Positions 37,641-48,425 of a stretch of DNA of 64,000 nt are shown here, one piece after another (position 1 is the first letter of the stretch; every line of letters starts with the position of its first letter). The notes beneath the pieces are model-generated. The model was not told the DNA's origin. It made no database searches and saw only the letters and a program-made list of their open reading frames with translations. Position numbers and translations under genes: made by a program. The DNA is taken from positions 1-64,000 of the forward strand of contig JAQFVV010006711.1 in the NCBI GenBank assembly GCA_028023455.1, given 5' to 3'. This DNA comes from Epiperipatus broadwayi (Eukaryota; Onychophora; Udeonychophora; Euonychophora; Peripatidae).

Positions 37641-39163
37641 TGTATAGCTGTAAGGAACTTAAAAGTCTGAGTTTTAGTCCCCTCTAATATTGAAACAGTA
37701 AGATTCGTATTCGAATCTTAAGTTTCACCTTTTCTGTCGTCTCTCACTGACCGGTCTATCCCGCCCAAATTTAAACTTTTTGGTATCGAATTGTGTGTGT
37801 AGCAATATTAAAAATGTATAAATATATGTAGAATTCAGCATAAACACGCACACATTTCGATCTCAAATTAAAGACAATAAATAGGGATAAAATAGTATAA
37901 TTTAGATTTCTTTTAGTTATATAATTTTGTATAATTTTAATCATTTATTTTGGATTATAAAGTTCGTATTTATTGCTTTGTTTAAATTTTGTTTAATAAT
38001 AATTCTAAAAAAATCTGATGTAATATTTAATTAAAAGTTAAAATAATCTTATGTTCCCTTTTTGTCTTTGAAATTTAAAAGCATCGGTCAGTGATAGATA
38101 ATAGTTTAATTAAAGAAAAATTCCCCAAAATGTAATTAGTAAATGTAAAATGTAAACAATAGAACAACAGCTTTCTTTAATTAAAAACCAACAAAATGCA
38201 TTGATTATCCTTAGGGCAGATTAAGTAGAACCTAAAAATATCTTAACAAAAATGTGAAAGATCAAGATAAGAAAAGAGGCCATCTTAGACTTGCTGGAGA
38301 CATTCACTTAAACTTTAGCTTTGCTCTCGATCACTGAGAGTCTCCAAAAATATAAAAATAATTTGTTCCTGCCAAGGTATGACCGAGTAAAGCACCTAGA
38401 TTATTCTCCATCGGGAGATGGCCTATCGGATGCCGAAATTTCCATTGCCCGTCATAAATTCACCATGAAGATCTGCTGCCTGAAATGAATGAGAAAGCTG
38501 CTGCTGCTGTGAAAATAAATGAAATATCTAAATACAAGAAAGAATTGCCAGTCGTGAACTTTTTGCTGCTAAACTAATGGAATCAGAAAACTTCTTATAA
38601 AACAGGTACCTGTCTGTGTTCAAACTCTAGAGTACTCTAATAATATGCTATAGCTCTTCTTCATAATACTTATCTAAATTGTAAAATGTAAAAACTATCA
38701 TTTGTATAACTAAAATTGAATAATTAACCTAATGTGTAAATTTCTTTAATAATCTAGCTTACCTCATTCTATCTTTCTTGGGTGCATATTTCTAAAATCT
38801 ACATTTTATCTATATTTATTATTTAATTATTGCATGCTAATAATTGTCTCAATGTTCAAAGTTTAAATCTATGATCGCTTGAAATAGTGAATGCGTGTCA
38901 GATTTCATTTAACATTACTTTCATAAATAATTTAATTTTCATATAAACCGACACGCATTAAATGCTTCATTTATTGTAATGCAGGGGTCTACTACTTCGC
39001 AAACGGCTGGCATATTAGTTGTAATAACTCCTAGTTTATATATGTTTTGTATTTATTAAATCTAATGAATAATTCTAGAAAATTACATTTCTTTGAGAGT
39101 CGCCAGAGTTCTTTAGTAAATGTTGATAAGGTAGGGCCGAGTCAGAAATCTATTTAAATCTCA

Positions 39164-39433
39164 TCATAATCGTTTATACAGTATACATGTGTTATGTTTT
39201 AGAGATGCGATGACCCATTCCGCCATGAAATTTCCGGATTCTTCAGGGTTGAAATTAACCCCAGTCGTCCTACACAAGCGGGCATAATGGGTGCTCCTGT
39301 AGGATTTGACAATATCATGCAGCCAGCCGGCAAATTGCGACACATACCGCTTATTCCTGGTTATGCTTAGGTGACACCTTACTTCGTCAGGCCGAGGCAG
39401 AGACCAGCCCGACAGTCTTATAAACTCATTCAC
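39164..39433 (-). CDS. Unidentified 89-codon frame (possible gene fragment)
   Basis: An open minus-strand frame with balanced amino acid use, unlike the low-complexity frames elsewhere in the window. It opens after a TGA about 18 bp before a GTG codon; no ATG start is present, so it may be an exon or the remains of a longer frame. Readable pieces are EFIRLSGWSLPRPDEVRCHL, RYVSQFAGWLHDIVKSY and GNFMAEWVIASLKHNT. I do not recognise the family. The tryptophan and cysteine content and the codon mix suggest it once coded for protein, perhaps in an integrated element. There is no clear splice site or neighbouring partner to help. Confidence 0.35.
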   Translation of the reverse strand: MNEFIRLSGWSLPRPDEVRCHLSITRNKRYVSQFAGWLHDIVKSYRSTHYARLCRTTGVNFNPEESGNFMAEWVIASLKHNTCILYKRL

Positions 39434-39736
39434 GGCATTGCAGTTTCAATATACTGCCATTCCATATCGCCTTTCTAAAGCGTACCACGTGTTCCTTTAC
39501 TCAATTCTATTATTCTATATATCACTCCGCCTCTGCATTATCTTCATAATTCACTCTCAAATAAATGTTTGCTCTTAGTCATAAAATAAATATTTTAATT
39601 AAATAAATATATGTCCGCCGCTACTCTTAAATCTTTCTTTAGACTCTTGCATTGCAAAGGTATCAATTCCCCAAGGCATGCCTTAGAAATACTTACTCGA
39701 GAATTTTAGGTAGCTAGATTAAGCCTTCAAATAAGT

Positions 39737-39945
39737 GAATTCCTTTTGTAAGCATTACAGTATCGGAAATACCGCTACTGAGTCCTCAAGATAAAATAAT
39801 GTCTAAACCAATAAATGTATTCCTTTTGTAAACATTATAGTATCATAAATACCGCTACTGAAGTCCTCAATGTAAAGTAATGTCTAAATAAATAAATGTA
39901 TTCTTTAAAATATAATCATGTCACAAATCCCGCTACTGAAGCTTT
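39737..39945. repeat. 90-bp tandem repeat, about 2.4 copies
   Basis: ATTCCTTTTGTAA recurs at 39739 and 39829. It is followed each time by CATTA.AGTATC, AAATACCGCTACTGA, GTCCTCAA and AATGTCTAAA. A third, partial, more diverged unit ends with CCCGCTACTGAAG near 39940. Confidence 0.8.
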
Positions 39946-40412
39946 GAATCCATAAAATATTATTAGTAAATGATTGTTTTATTAAAATGTATTAATAAAT
40001 AATTTTAAACTATACGTCTGCAGTTACGTTTCATTTATTCGATACCCATTCTATATAATATTTCCTCGATTATGTAAATATGACTGTTTAATTAATATTA
40101 GTTTGATTATTGGCTAACTCGAGAATAAAATCATGAATCTCTTGCATATCCCTGACCACCATGCCTAAGGAAATATTTACTAATGTCGCATCAGATGCGT
40201 TGTTTCATGGATTGTATTGTGGAACCGATAAACTATGTTCGAACTCAGTAACACGGGTGGCTTCGCTACCTCGATGGTGCTGCTGTTCTGTGTGGTGGTC
40301 AAATTCTGCACTATGTTTATGAGTCACACGTTTTCTGATTGTTACAATATATATATATTGTAACCTAGTGTTATTGACACTTGGTTTATTTGGCATTGTT
40401 TCCACAGGAAAA

Positions 40413-40912
40413 NNNNNNNNNNNNNNNNNNNNNNNNNNNNNNNNNNNNNNNNNNNNNNNNNNNNNNNNNNNNNNNNNNNNNNNNNNNNNNNNNNNNNNNN
40501 NNNNNNNNNNNNNNNNNNNNNNNNNNNNNNNNNNNNNNNNNNNNNNNNNNNNNNNNNNNNNNNNNNNNNNNNNNNNNNNNNNNNNNNNNNNNNNNNNNNN
40601 NNNNNNNNNNNNNNNNNNNNNNNNNNNNNNNNNNNNNNNNNNNNNNNNNNNNNNNNNNNNNNNNNNNNNNNNNNNNNNNNNNNNNNNNNNNNNNNNNNNN
40701 NNNNNNNNNNNNNNNNNNNNNNNNNNNNNNNNNNNNNNNNNNNNNNNNNNNNNNNNNNNNNNNNNNNNNNNNNNNNNNNNNNNNNNNNNNNNNNNNNNNN
40801 NNNNNNNNNNNNNNNNNNNNNNNNNNNNNNNNNNNNNNNNNNNNNNNNNNNNNNNNNNNNNNNNNNNNNNNNNNNNNNNNNNNNNNNNNNNNNNNNNNNN
40901 NNNNNNNNNNNN
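40413..40912. other. Assembly gap of exactly 500 N
   Basis: A run of 500 N, a round number that usually marks a scaffold join of unknown true size. The right edge lies inside the 5' LTR of the element below, so the missing part includes at least the first 100 bp of that LTR. The frames computed through this run are meaningless. Confidence 0.95.
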
Positions 40913-41739
40913 TAATATTTCAAAAGTTTAATTAAAGCAATCTATGAGTATTTGATATGTAAAATTGTGCTGATATTGAGAGAGACATTTTAAATGATGA
41001 TGATTATAATATATAGTTGGAAAAAATGGCCATAATCAATACTGCATTAATATATTTCATAAATAGGTATTTAAAGCTAAAAGTGTTTAAAAGACAAGTA
41101 AGATTAAATGCATATATTTATTGTTGATAAAATAATGTTATAAAAGAATATAAATATTTTAATTATTATAAGTACTTAAATAGAAGATTAATATTTGACT
41201 TTAATAATATCGAATTATTATTTTAAAATTTATTATAATATCTTATTTATTTTAAAAATATTTATTTTAAAAAATGCAATTGTTAGTTTATTTTTAGACT
41301 ATGGTAAGCGTTTCTTGTATTGTAGAAAACAGATGTTAATTAGATATACACACACATGCTTGGAAGTTGTTTAGTAAAGTTGCAGAACTGTTTTAAAAAA
41401 TCATGTTGTAAAATTTATAAATAATACGTGAGTTATCACGAGATAAAATAAAGATAAATCAATGTAGAATATTAAATCTGATTTTAAAAATATTGCTTTA
41501 AAATATAACGTATAAAAAGACTTAGTTTATTTTAAATAATTTTATAAAAGTTAAAATTAAAATCAAGTAAGTAAGAATATTTTAAAAGAATGTTTAATAA
41601 ATTTAAATGAACGATAAAGATTATTTTAGAAATGTAATAATGTAATAAATATTAAATATTAAATAAGTCATTATTTATTTTTAATTTTGTGTTGTTGGTA
41701 AATATGTAAATAAGCCAGCAAATTGATTGTTTAAATGTA

Positions 41740-41773
41740 CCAATCAAATGGGAAATTTCTTCCAGTATAAAAG
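41740..41773 (+). promoter_or_regulatory. 5' LTR core promoter
   Basis: CCAAT at 41740-41744 is followed by TATAAAAG at 41766-41773, a spacing typical of a pol II core promoter. Transcription should start near 41795-41800, just before GGAGGGGACTTTG. The same pair is kept in the 3' LTR at 49360 and 49386. Confidence 0.6.
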
Positions 41774-43778
41774 CTCAGTTCAATTGTTAGGAGGGGACTT
41801 TGTGATTGATTTTTCAAGTTAATTGTGTTATTAAAAATAGCAAAGTAAATTTGATAGACGCTCTCAAAATCAATTTTAAAATTACAAGAGTGTCGTTATA
41901 AATAATCTCTAAAAGTTTTAAATAATAGACATGCAGTGTTAACTTAATTTTTTTCCCTATCGGTCTTCTCTAAATTGAAGCTCAATTTACAAGCAAATGG
42001 TCATGGGAACATCATATATAGTGAAAATATATCGGAAACTTTACCTTAGAAATATGACAAACGCTGGATTAGTTCGGAAATTTACAAGATGGAGAAGAGT
42101 AGTATTTTGGACAGTATATAATTTTAAAAGCTAATTGCTATTGATTATTTAAAATAGATATTTTAGAGAATAAAATACTTCTTTATGAAGAAAGTATTTT
42201 TGCAAGTTATAAATTTTAAAATATATCTTAAGTAAAGATATTAGAAATGAAAGTAGCTTTGAATACTTGCCTTGTTAAGTCTTTATGATTAAAAGACTGA
42301 ATGTGGACAATTTTAAAAGGCAAATAGATTAAAAATATATTTAGCTAGAAATCTTAATATAATAAAGATTATTATATTGAAATAATTTAAACGCTGGTTG
42401 TTTAGATGAAAAAGCTTATTCTTACCTGGATATTTTGTTAAGAGATGCGCAAGTGGACGTCCCAGTTAATTTAAAATAATTAAATGATAATTTTTCATAA
42501 AACTAAAGACTAAGCTAAGATAATAACTTTTGAATAATATTTTAAAAATAACTAAATCAGGATCCTATAAACTATTTTACTTTTATTTTATTTCTTATGG
42601 AAGAATTAACTTTTATTTTGTTTTAAAAGAACGTTTTCGTTTTCATAAACTTTTAAAAAAACACGTGGTAGACCGGAAACAGGAAATGGTGTTCTAGTAA
42701 ATGTGTACCTAGGATTTTAAGAACTATTATGGTTAAAAGAAAACATTGCTGGATTTATGTAATATAAATTCTGTTTATTTATTTAATATAAAATTTAAAT
42801 ATTATTAATCTATTAAAAAATAAGATAGGTACATTTCTTAAAATAGTAACTAAAAATAATATAATAATTAATTGCATAAGTTTATTTTATAATTAATATA
42901 AAACGTAATATGTTAAAGAATGATCGTATGTGTAAATGTGAATTATTTTATGAAGCTGTAATTCCGAAGAATATTGGAAGATGGACTGTACATTAAATCA
43001 TTATTGATGGTAAAAATTGTATAATAATAATAATTTTAATGTATTTAATATGTTTTCTTTAGATCAACCGAATGATATGTTATTTTGAATGAATGTATGA
43101 TTATTTTAAAAATACACACACATTATATTGGCAGTGACAGTTTTATTTGAATATGCATAATTTGAATTTATGAAATAAATACGATACAACATTACATAAG
43201 AAGCTTAGAAATAATTATATGATTCTTTCGTTAATAAACTTTGATATTTTATGTTATAGTATTAGAATTATATTTATTGTTTATAAGTAATTATTTTATA
43301 TTGCAAATTAGGAAGAGAGTTAAAAGTCTATATTTTTATTTTTATTTTATTGGATAATTTAAGCTAAGTTTTATGTAGAAGTTTATATTTGAGTTGGAGA
43401 TTTCCTGAATATAAATGATGAAGTATCAATAGTATGGATAATTAGTATTTATTTAAATTGATGATTGTTTTCCCGGAATTTTAGATAAGTTTTAGAGGAT
43501 GTTTTGTAGATAAAAGTTTATTAAGAAGGAGTAGAATAACACATAAAGTAAAGTAATAATTTCACATAGAAAAGAATCATAGAATTTATCTAATATAATG
43601 CTTTATGAATTTGAAATTGATGAATAATTTAGAATGTATTAATTATTTATTAAGAGTATAAGTTAATAACAGTGTAAACATCTTGTATTAATATTTTTAT
43701 ATATTTTATTTTCTTTTGTTTTTTTTCTAATTTTGAACTGTAAATATTGTAAATAGATTTTTAATCAAAGTTAATGTA

Positions 43779-43815
43779 AATAAATTTGTTTAATTTGTTT
43801 TAAAAGTGTGTCGAG
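43779..43815 (+). promoter_or_regulatory. 5' LTR candidate poly-A signal
   Basis: AATAAA at 43779-43784 is followed about 22 bp later by a GTGTGTCGAG G/U-rich element, the layout of a cleavage and polyadenylation site. AATAAA is common in this AT-rich DNA; the downstream element makes this one stand out. The counterpart in the 3' LTR is at 51765. Confidence 0.4.
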
Positions 43816-44703
43816 TTCATTATTTTACACCACAGCATTTGACAGCAGATAATTTGAAGAAACATAATATTTGCACAATGTGAATTTATTAATATTATTT
43901 TAGAAATAAATACAATATTTTCCTGATTATCATTTATGAGAATTGATTGACATTATTACATTATATTACAATGGTCATAGAATAATTATAGTGCATAATA
44001 TAAGAGTATAATATTATTTATTGCCACAGATTATTGAATTATAAGATTTTGATTTATTCCAAAATTAAGATGCTATATGAAAATAAAAGATATACATATG
44101 ATTATTTATTTAGTGATTATTGATATAACAGAAATAGATAAGATTAAGTTATACTCTAAGATTATTATTATTATTATTATTAAAATAAGTTAGGTGTATT
44201 TAGGTTTGATATAAAATCCCATATCATACTTATTTACATGAGTTATCATTACTTTAAGATAATTAGAAGAACCTGAGATTATTTAATTATATTTTAAAAA
44301 TTAAAAGTTAAGCTTTATTTATTTTATTATTATTAAAGATAATTTATTTTATTTAAAAGCCATAAGAATGCTATAGAGGTAGTAGTAAGTTAATAAGGAG
44401 GTGATAGTATTCTTATGCCATTGAGATAATATGTTTGGAAGATATTGACTCAATGTAAATCTACTTATTACTTTGTAACTTTACTTCATAGTCTCATGAT
44501 TTTAAAAATACTTATTTAATTAGTACATACTATAGAAATACATTGATTTTGATAATTAATAATAAATTTAAGTAGAATATGATAATATAAAAGTATATTA
44601 AAGATAAACATGCAAATTTTAACTGAGCATTATAATTTAATTAAACTAGTCGTATTTCAAATTATATTATACATCGAGAAGTAAGGGTACAAAGGGTAAG
44701 AAG

Positions 44704-45005
44704 GTTTTTGTCGCAGCAACATGGGGCTCCCGATATGTTAGGATTACAATTTTATAAACCTGATAGTTGGAGAAGATGGATTTTGGCGCGCAACGTGGTC
44801 GGCTATTGGCCCGATGGGTGGAAAAGAAGGATTTTGGCGCCGGCAACGTGAAGGGCCTGATATGTTGGGATTATAATTTTATCAACCCGATGGTTGGAAA
44901 AGAAGGATTTTGGCGCCGGCAACGTGAAGGGCCTGATATGTTGGGATTATAATTTTATCAACCCGATGGTTGGAAAAGATGGATTTTGACGCTCAACGTT
45001 TTAGG
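44704..45005 (+). repeat. 76-bp tandem repeat carrying PBS-like motifs
   Basis: ATTTTGGCG-type starts occur at 44704 (diverged), 44780, 44831, 44907 and 44983. The full unit is 76 bp and the second is shortened to 51 bp. Each unit carries a variant of TGGCGC then AACGTG and GGGC, for example TTTTGGCGCCGGCAACGTGA. The retroelement primer-binding site complementary to the 3' end of animal tRNA-Lys(CUU) is, from knowledge, TGGCGCCCAACGTGGGGC. The first unit's CAACATGGGGCTC is closest in its second half, later units in their first half. The position just inside the 5' LTR supports a PBS origin that was later amplified. Confidence 0.65.
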
Positions 45006-45654
45006 CCTAGATATTTAATTAGGAATTCGGATACATAACTTTAGGGATAGTATATGTTAGGAGAATAGAATGATAGGTATAATTATTTAATAGACATAGT
45101 ATATGTATTAAAATGTATATTTTAAGAGTTAGTGATTAGTATGTTTATTAAACATAAATAATTAGTATTTTATCACAATATTTATAATTGATTAGATGTT
45201 GATTGTGGAAGAGAATAAAAATCTTATTAGTAAAGTTATTATATTTTCATGTGGTATCTATAATATAATTATTTAAAAATTAAATACTGTGTTGATTTTA
45301 AGTTAATAAGTAAATAAATAGGTAAATTATGGAAATGTGGCAAATAATTATTTTATAATATGACCATATCAATTCTTAAAATATTTAAAATGTATATCTT
45401 AATATAATATATTATGTGCAAATTGTCTGTGGGTCATAGGTGTAAAGATGAATGATATGACACAATTTTGTTGTTGGAAATTATATAGTTATAATTATTT
45501 AAAAATAAATAGTGTAGAGTTTTCAAGGATATTATTTTATGATTAATTGTAGAAGTGAATTGAGTGGAGATAGGAAGATTGATAGAGAATTATTTTGAAA
45601 AATATTGATAATAAATACTGCGTAATAATAGAATTGAATTTTAAAAAAATAAAA
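45006..45654. other. Internal-domain leader
   Basis: Untranslated leader between the PBS-like repeat and the gag-like ORF. AT-rich, with no further motif recognised. Confidence 0.5.
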
Positions 45655-47364
45655 ATGAGTAATTGGGATAAAGATCTAGAAGTTGAAATGTCCAATTTTG
45701 TTGTTGAGGATAATAGTTGTGTGGAGAGTAAAGAAATAGAGAAATTAGCAGATTCAGAAATAATATTAGAAAGTACTCAAAATATGGATAATGAAATAGA
45801 GGAGGAGGAGGAGATAATTTTTAAAACTGTAGAAAAAGAAGCAGTGAAAACTGAGAAAGATGTAGAGAACTTATCAAAGTCTGATTTTAGGAAATATTTT
45901 GAAATATTGATTCAAGGTATAAATTCAATGAGAGAGGAGAATAAAAAATTTAGAGAAGAAATGAAAGAAATGAGAAGGGAAACAAATTCTTTAAAAGAAG
46001 TAATGAAAGAGGAGAATAAGTCTCTTAGAGAAGAAATGAAAGAAATGAATATAAATATAAAAGAAACAAAAGAGGGGAGTGAGTCTTTAAAAGAAGAAAT
46101 AAAAGAGGAAAGTAGTAAAAATGATATTAAATTAGATTCTTTGAAAGAAGAAATGAAAGAAACAAAAGAGGAGAGTAAGTTTTTAAAAGAAGAAATAAAA
46201 GAAAATATGAAAGAGGAGAATAATAAAAATAATATTCAAGTTGAATCTTTTAAAGAAAGTATTGATTCTTTTAAAGCAGAAATGAAAGAGGAGAATAAGT
46301 CTTTAAAAGAAGAAATAAAAGAAATGAAAGAGGAGAATAAGTCTTTAAAAGAAGAAATGAAAGAGGAGATTAGTTCTATTAAAGCAATTATAAAGAATTT
46401 TAATAAAAAAATGATAGATAGAATGGATAATCTAGATAAAAGATTGGGTAAAAATGGGGAAGTACTTGAATCTATAAAGTTAGACATAATAAAAAGTTAT
46501 GATAAAAAAGAAGAATTTTTAGACAGAAAACTTAAAGAAATTTCAAAAAATATAATTAAAAGTGTTAAAGAGCAAATAGAAGAATCTACTAGCCAATGGC
46601 AAGTAAAAAATAGTAAGTTAGATCAGAAAATAGAGAGTAATAATTTCAATGAAAAAGATGAAATTTATGAAGTAAAGAATGATATAAATCATATTAATGA
46701 AGAAGTTAGAAGTATTAAAGAAGATATAGTTCAGAATAAAAAAGAGATTCCTATAAAATCTATTGAAATAATTAATAGTAGGAATGAATTATATAAAAAA
46801 ATACTGGAAAATCCCAAAGCATATTTTAAATTAACTAATGAAATGATAGGAATGTGTAAATCCTATGAAAAGTTAGTTGGAGAAAGAACTATAGACCAAA
46901 TTAATAATTTTAAGAAATATTATGTTGATGATAAGAGATTTGGGAGATTTACGAAGATAAAATCAAAATCTTCAAAGCAAAGATACTTAAAGTTGTTGGA
47001 GCATGAATTATTAAAAATTATAGATATCAGTAGTAATAAATTTAAGAATAAACTGCAAGAAGTGATATTTAAATGTATTATTGATGATAAAAATATTCAT
47101 GTACAAGCTGATATTTTTAAAGAAATATTATTTGAAGGAATTAGGAACTTAATACCTAATGATGAAGTTATAAATGGAAAATTTAATTGGAATAAAGATT
47201 TAAGCAAGATAAAAGTAAGACTTAAATATCCAAAGCATGAGAAATTTATAACAGATTTTCTTGAGAATAATCTTAGTAAAGGAAAGAAGATAGGAAAAGT
47301 TAAGGTGAGATTTAAGAAAGGAGAAAGAGAATTAAAGTTTAGATTTAAAGAAGAAGATATATAA
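45655..47364 (+). CDS. Gag-like coiled-coil protein of the LTR element
   Basis: A single intact frame. The first ATG (45655) gives 569 residues; the frame stays open 60 bp further back but only from a TTG. Residues 1-80 are acidic. Residues 85-360 form a long, highly charged coiled coil with repeats of the ENKSLKEEMKE type. Residues 370-569 are a compact, lysine-rich region (NPKAYFKLTNEMIGMCKSYE, then RFGRFTKIKSKSSKQRYLK, ending VKVRFKKGERELKFRF) likely to be the nucleic-acid-binding or assembly part. No CCHC zinc knuckle, protease or RT motif is seen. Its place between primer-binding region and polypurine tract makes a structural Gag role the simplest reading, but I do not recognise the domain. 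Survival of the frame amid non-coding AT-rich DNA suggests recent selection. The internal repeats are a likely site of length change. Confidence 0.75.
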   Translation: MSNWDKDLEVEMSNFVVEDNSCVESKEIEKLADSEIILESTQNMDNEIEEEEEIIFKTVEKEAVKTEKDVENLSKSDFRKYFEILIQGINSMREENKKFREEMKEMRRETNSLKEVMKEENKSLREEMKEMNINIKETKEGSESLKEEIKEESSKNDIKLDSLKEEMKETKEESKFLKEEIKENMKEENNKNNIQVESFKESIDSFKAEMKEENKSLKEEIKEMKEENKSLKEEMKEEISSIKAIIKNFNKKMIDRMDNLDKRLGKNGEVLESIKLDIIKSYDKKEEFLDRKLKEISKNIIKSVKEQIEESTSQWQVKNSKLDQKIESNNFNEKDEIYEVKNDINHINEEVRSIKEDIVQNKKEIPIKSIEIINSRNELYKKILENPKAYFKLTNEMIGMCKSYEKLVGERTIDQINNFKKYYVDDKRFGRFTKIKSKSSKQRYLKLLEHELLKIIDISSNKFKNKLQEVIFKCIIDDKNIHVQADIFKEILFEGIRNLIPNDEVINGKFNWNKDLSKIKVRLKYPKHEKFITDFLENNLSKGKKIGKVKVRFKKGERELKFRFKEEDI

Positions 47365-47470
47365 TAATTAAGACAGGTAATTCTTAAAGAAGATGTGTGT
47401 TTGATAATGTATTATGGCATTATATTATTATTTTTTTTTTGGCTTTGCAAAATAAACATAAGATAGTTCT
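47365..47470. other. Gag to pol-remnant spacer
   Basis: A 106-bp spacer with a T10 run. The pol genes that would sit here in a complete element are missing. Confidence 0.5.
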
Positions 47471-47581
47471 ATGTTAGCAACCTTCAAAGTAGGTGAAAAT
47501 ACCTTGATGTTAACCACACCAGATGGGGAAAAAATGACGTATAATGCAAGGAATTTAATTCCTTTTCCTTCTGAAGTGTGA
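47471..47581 (+). pseudogene. Remnant resembling the C-terminus of an LTR integrase
   Basis: A 36-codon frame, MLATFKVGENTLMLTTPDGE then KMTYNARNLIPFPSEV, closed by TGA. The pattern of a short beta-rich segment, then a glycine turn, then YN-x-R-x-L-I-PF at the very end fits the extreme C-terminus of Ty3/Gypsy-type polyproteins. No RT or integrase core precedes it. It therefore looks like the last exon-sized scrap of a deleted pol gene. It is too short for certainty. Confidence 0.5.
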
Positions 47582-48411
47582 GTTACAATTTTAAGAAATA
47601 TTGTGAATAAATATTTTAATGTAATGTTTAAATATAGTGCTTTACATAAGGAAATAATTTATTATATATGATGAGTTAGCAGAATAGATAAAGATTTAAT
47701 TGAAGAAGTTTACAAAATATGTATAATAAGATATTATTTATTGAGTTAATAAATAATAATTTTGGGAGAAATAAATTTTGGTCAGAATGACTAAAATAAA
47801 ATGTGGAATTAGCTATTAAAGTAAATATGTTTAAGTAAAAGTTGAGTAATAAAGATATAAAGTATAAAGACTCATATATTTAAAGTATATGTAAGTAGAT
47901 CTTATGAAAGATTAATTTATATTATAGTAGTGATCATGAAATTGATCAATCTTAAGGGATCAAGTTAATCTCTTTAAAATGAGAAGTATATAGATTTATT
48001 AAACAATGATCTATAAAATTGCTAATGAAACTAGCAATAAATTTGGAAGTAAAATACATAAAGTAGTTTAAAATATAGTATTAACTATAGGAATATGTAT
48101 TTACAGTATTTTATTTAAAAAGTGTATTTAAAAGAGTTTAAATATTTAATGTTTATAGAAATATTAGGGAAATAAAAGTAACCTAGTTAAGAGATGAGTA
48201 AAGAAAAGTGAAACTTGATTTATGAAGTAAAAGAAAGTCATTGTAGTTTTATTTAAAAGTGTTTTCTAATTGAAATTTAAGATGATGTTTCAATGCTTTA
48301 TAAAATGTTATGTTCAAGTAATTTATTATGAGATTTAATGATAAGAAAGATAAAAGTGATAAATGTGGATTAAAGAAGATGAAGATGGATGTTAAATTTA
48401 AAATTTTATCC
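47582..48411. other. Internal domain, 3' untranslated part
   Basis: AT-rich, no coding frame recognised, between the pol remnant and the polypurine tract. Confidence 0.5.
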
Positions 48412-48425
48412 GAAGGAGGGGAATA
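48412..48425 (+). other. Polypurine tract before the 3' LTR
   Basis: GAAGGAGGGGAA followed at once by TA and TGTGCCC. A G-rich purine run directly before a TG-starting repeat is the plus-strand priming site of LTR retroelements. It is a rare G-rich run in this AT-rich area and sets the LTR start at about 48426. Confidence 0.7.

Larger units (their letters stand above)
37641..40412. other. Block of distinct composition left of the gap
   Basis: Visibly less AT-rich than the surroundings, with CpG-containing words that are rare elsewhere. It holds a palindromic AAGATTCGTATTCGAATCTT at about 37700. Two short coding-like plus-strand frames lie at 38.4-38.6 kb (YDRVKHLDYSPSGDGLSDAE, and in another frame NEKAAAAVKINEISKYKKEL). 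An inverted pair AATGCGTGTC and GACACGCATT lies at 38891 and 38950. An unidentified minus-strand frame and a 90-bp tandem repeat are listed separately. It could be an old insertion, part of another mobile element, or sequence that is not truly adjacent to the right side of the gap. Confidence 0.45.
40913..44639 (+). repeat. 5' LTR (start lost in gap)
   Basis: Collinear with the 3' LTR from 48526 onward. It lacks a 366-bp segment that the 3' copy has at about 51253-51620 and shows scattered substitutions and one-base indels. The repeat match ends at TATAATTTA (44631-44639). Whether the true LTR end is here or nearer the first primer-binding motif at 44704 is uncertain, because the 3' copy diverges at this point. 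Confidence 0.82.

Noticed and set aside
40342-40935. Frames of more than 180 codons across the N run
   Set aside because: They consist almost entirely of unknown residues from the 500-N gap.
41281-41400. Small open frame shared by both LTRs (longer in the 48.8-kb copy)
   Set aside because: It is not kept between the two LTR copies (stop and indel differences) and has no recognisable domain.
44161-44181. ATT trinucleotide array in the LTR as a functional element
   Set aside because: Length differs between LTR copies and it is ordinary microsatellite sequence.
46236-46487. 83-codon minus-strand frame
   Set aside because: Antisense shadow of the coiled-coil repeats of the gag-like ORF.
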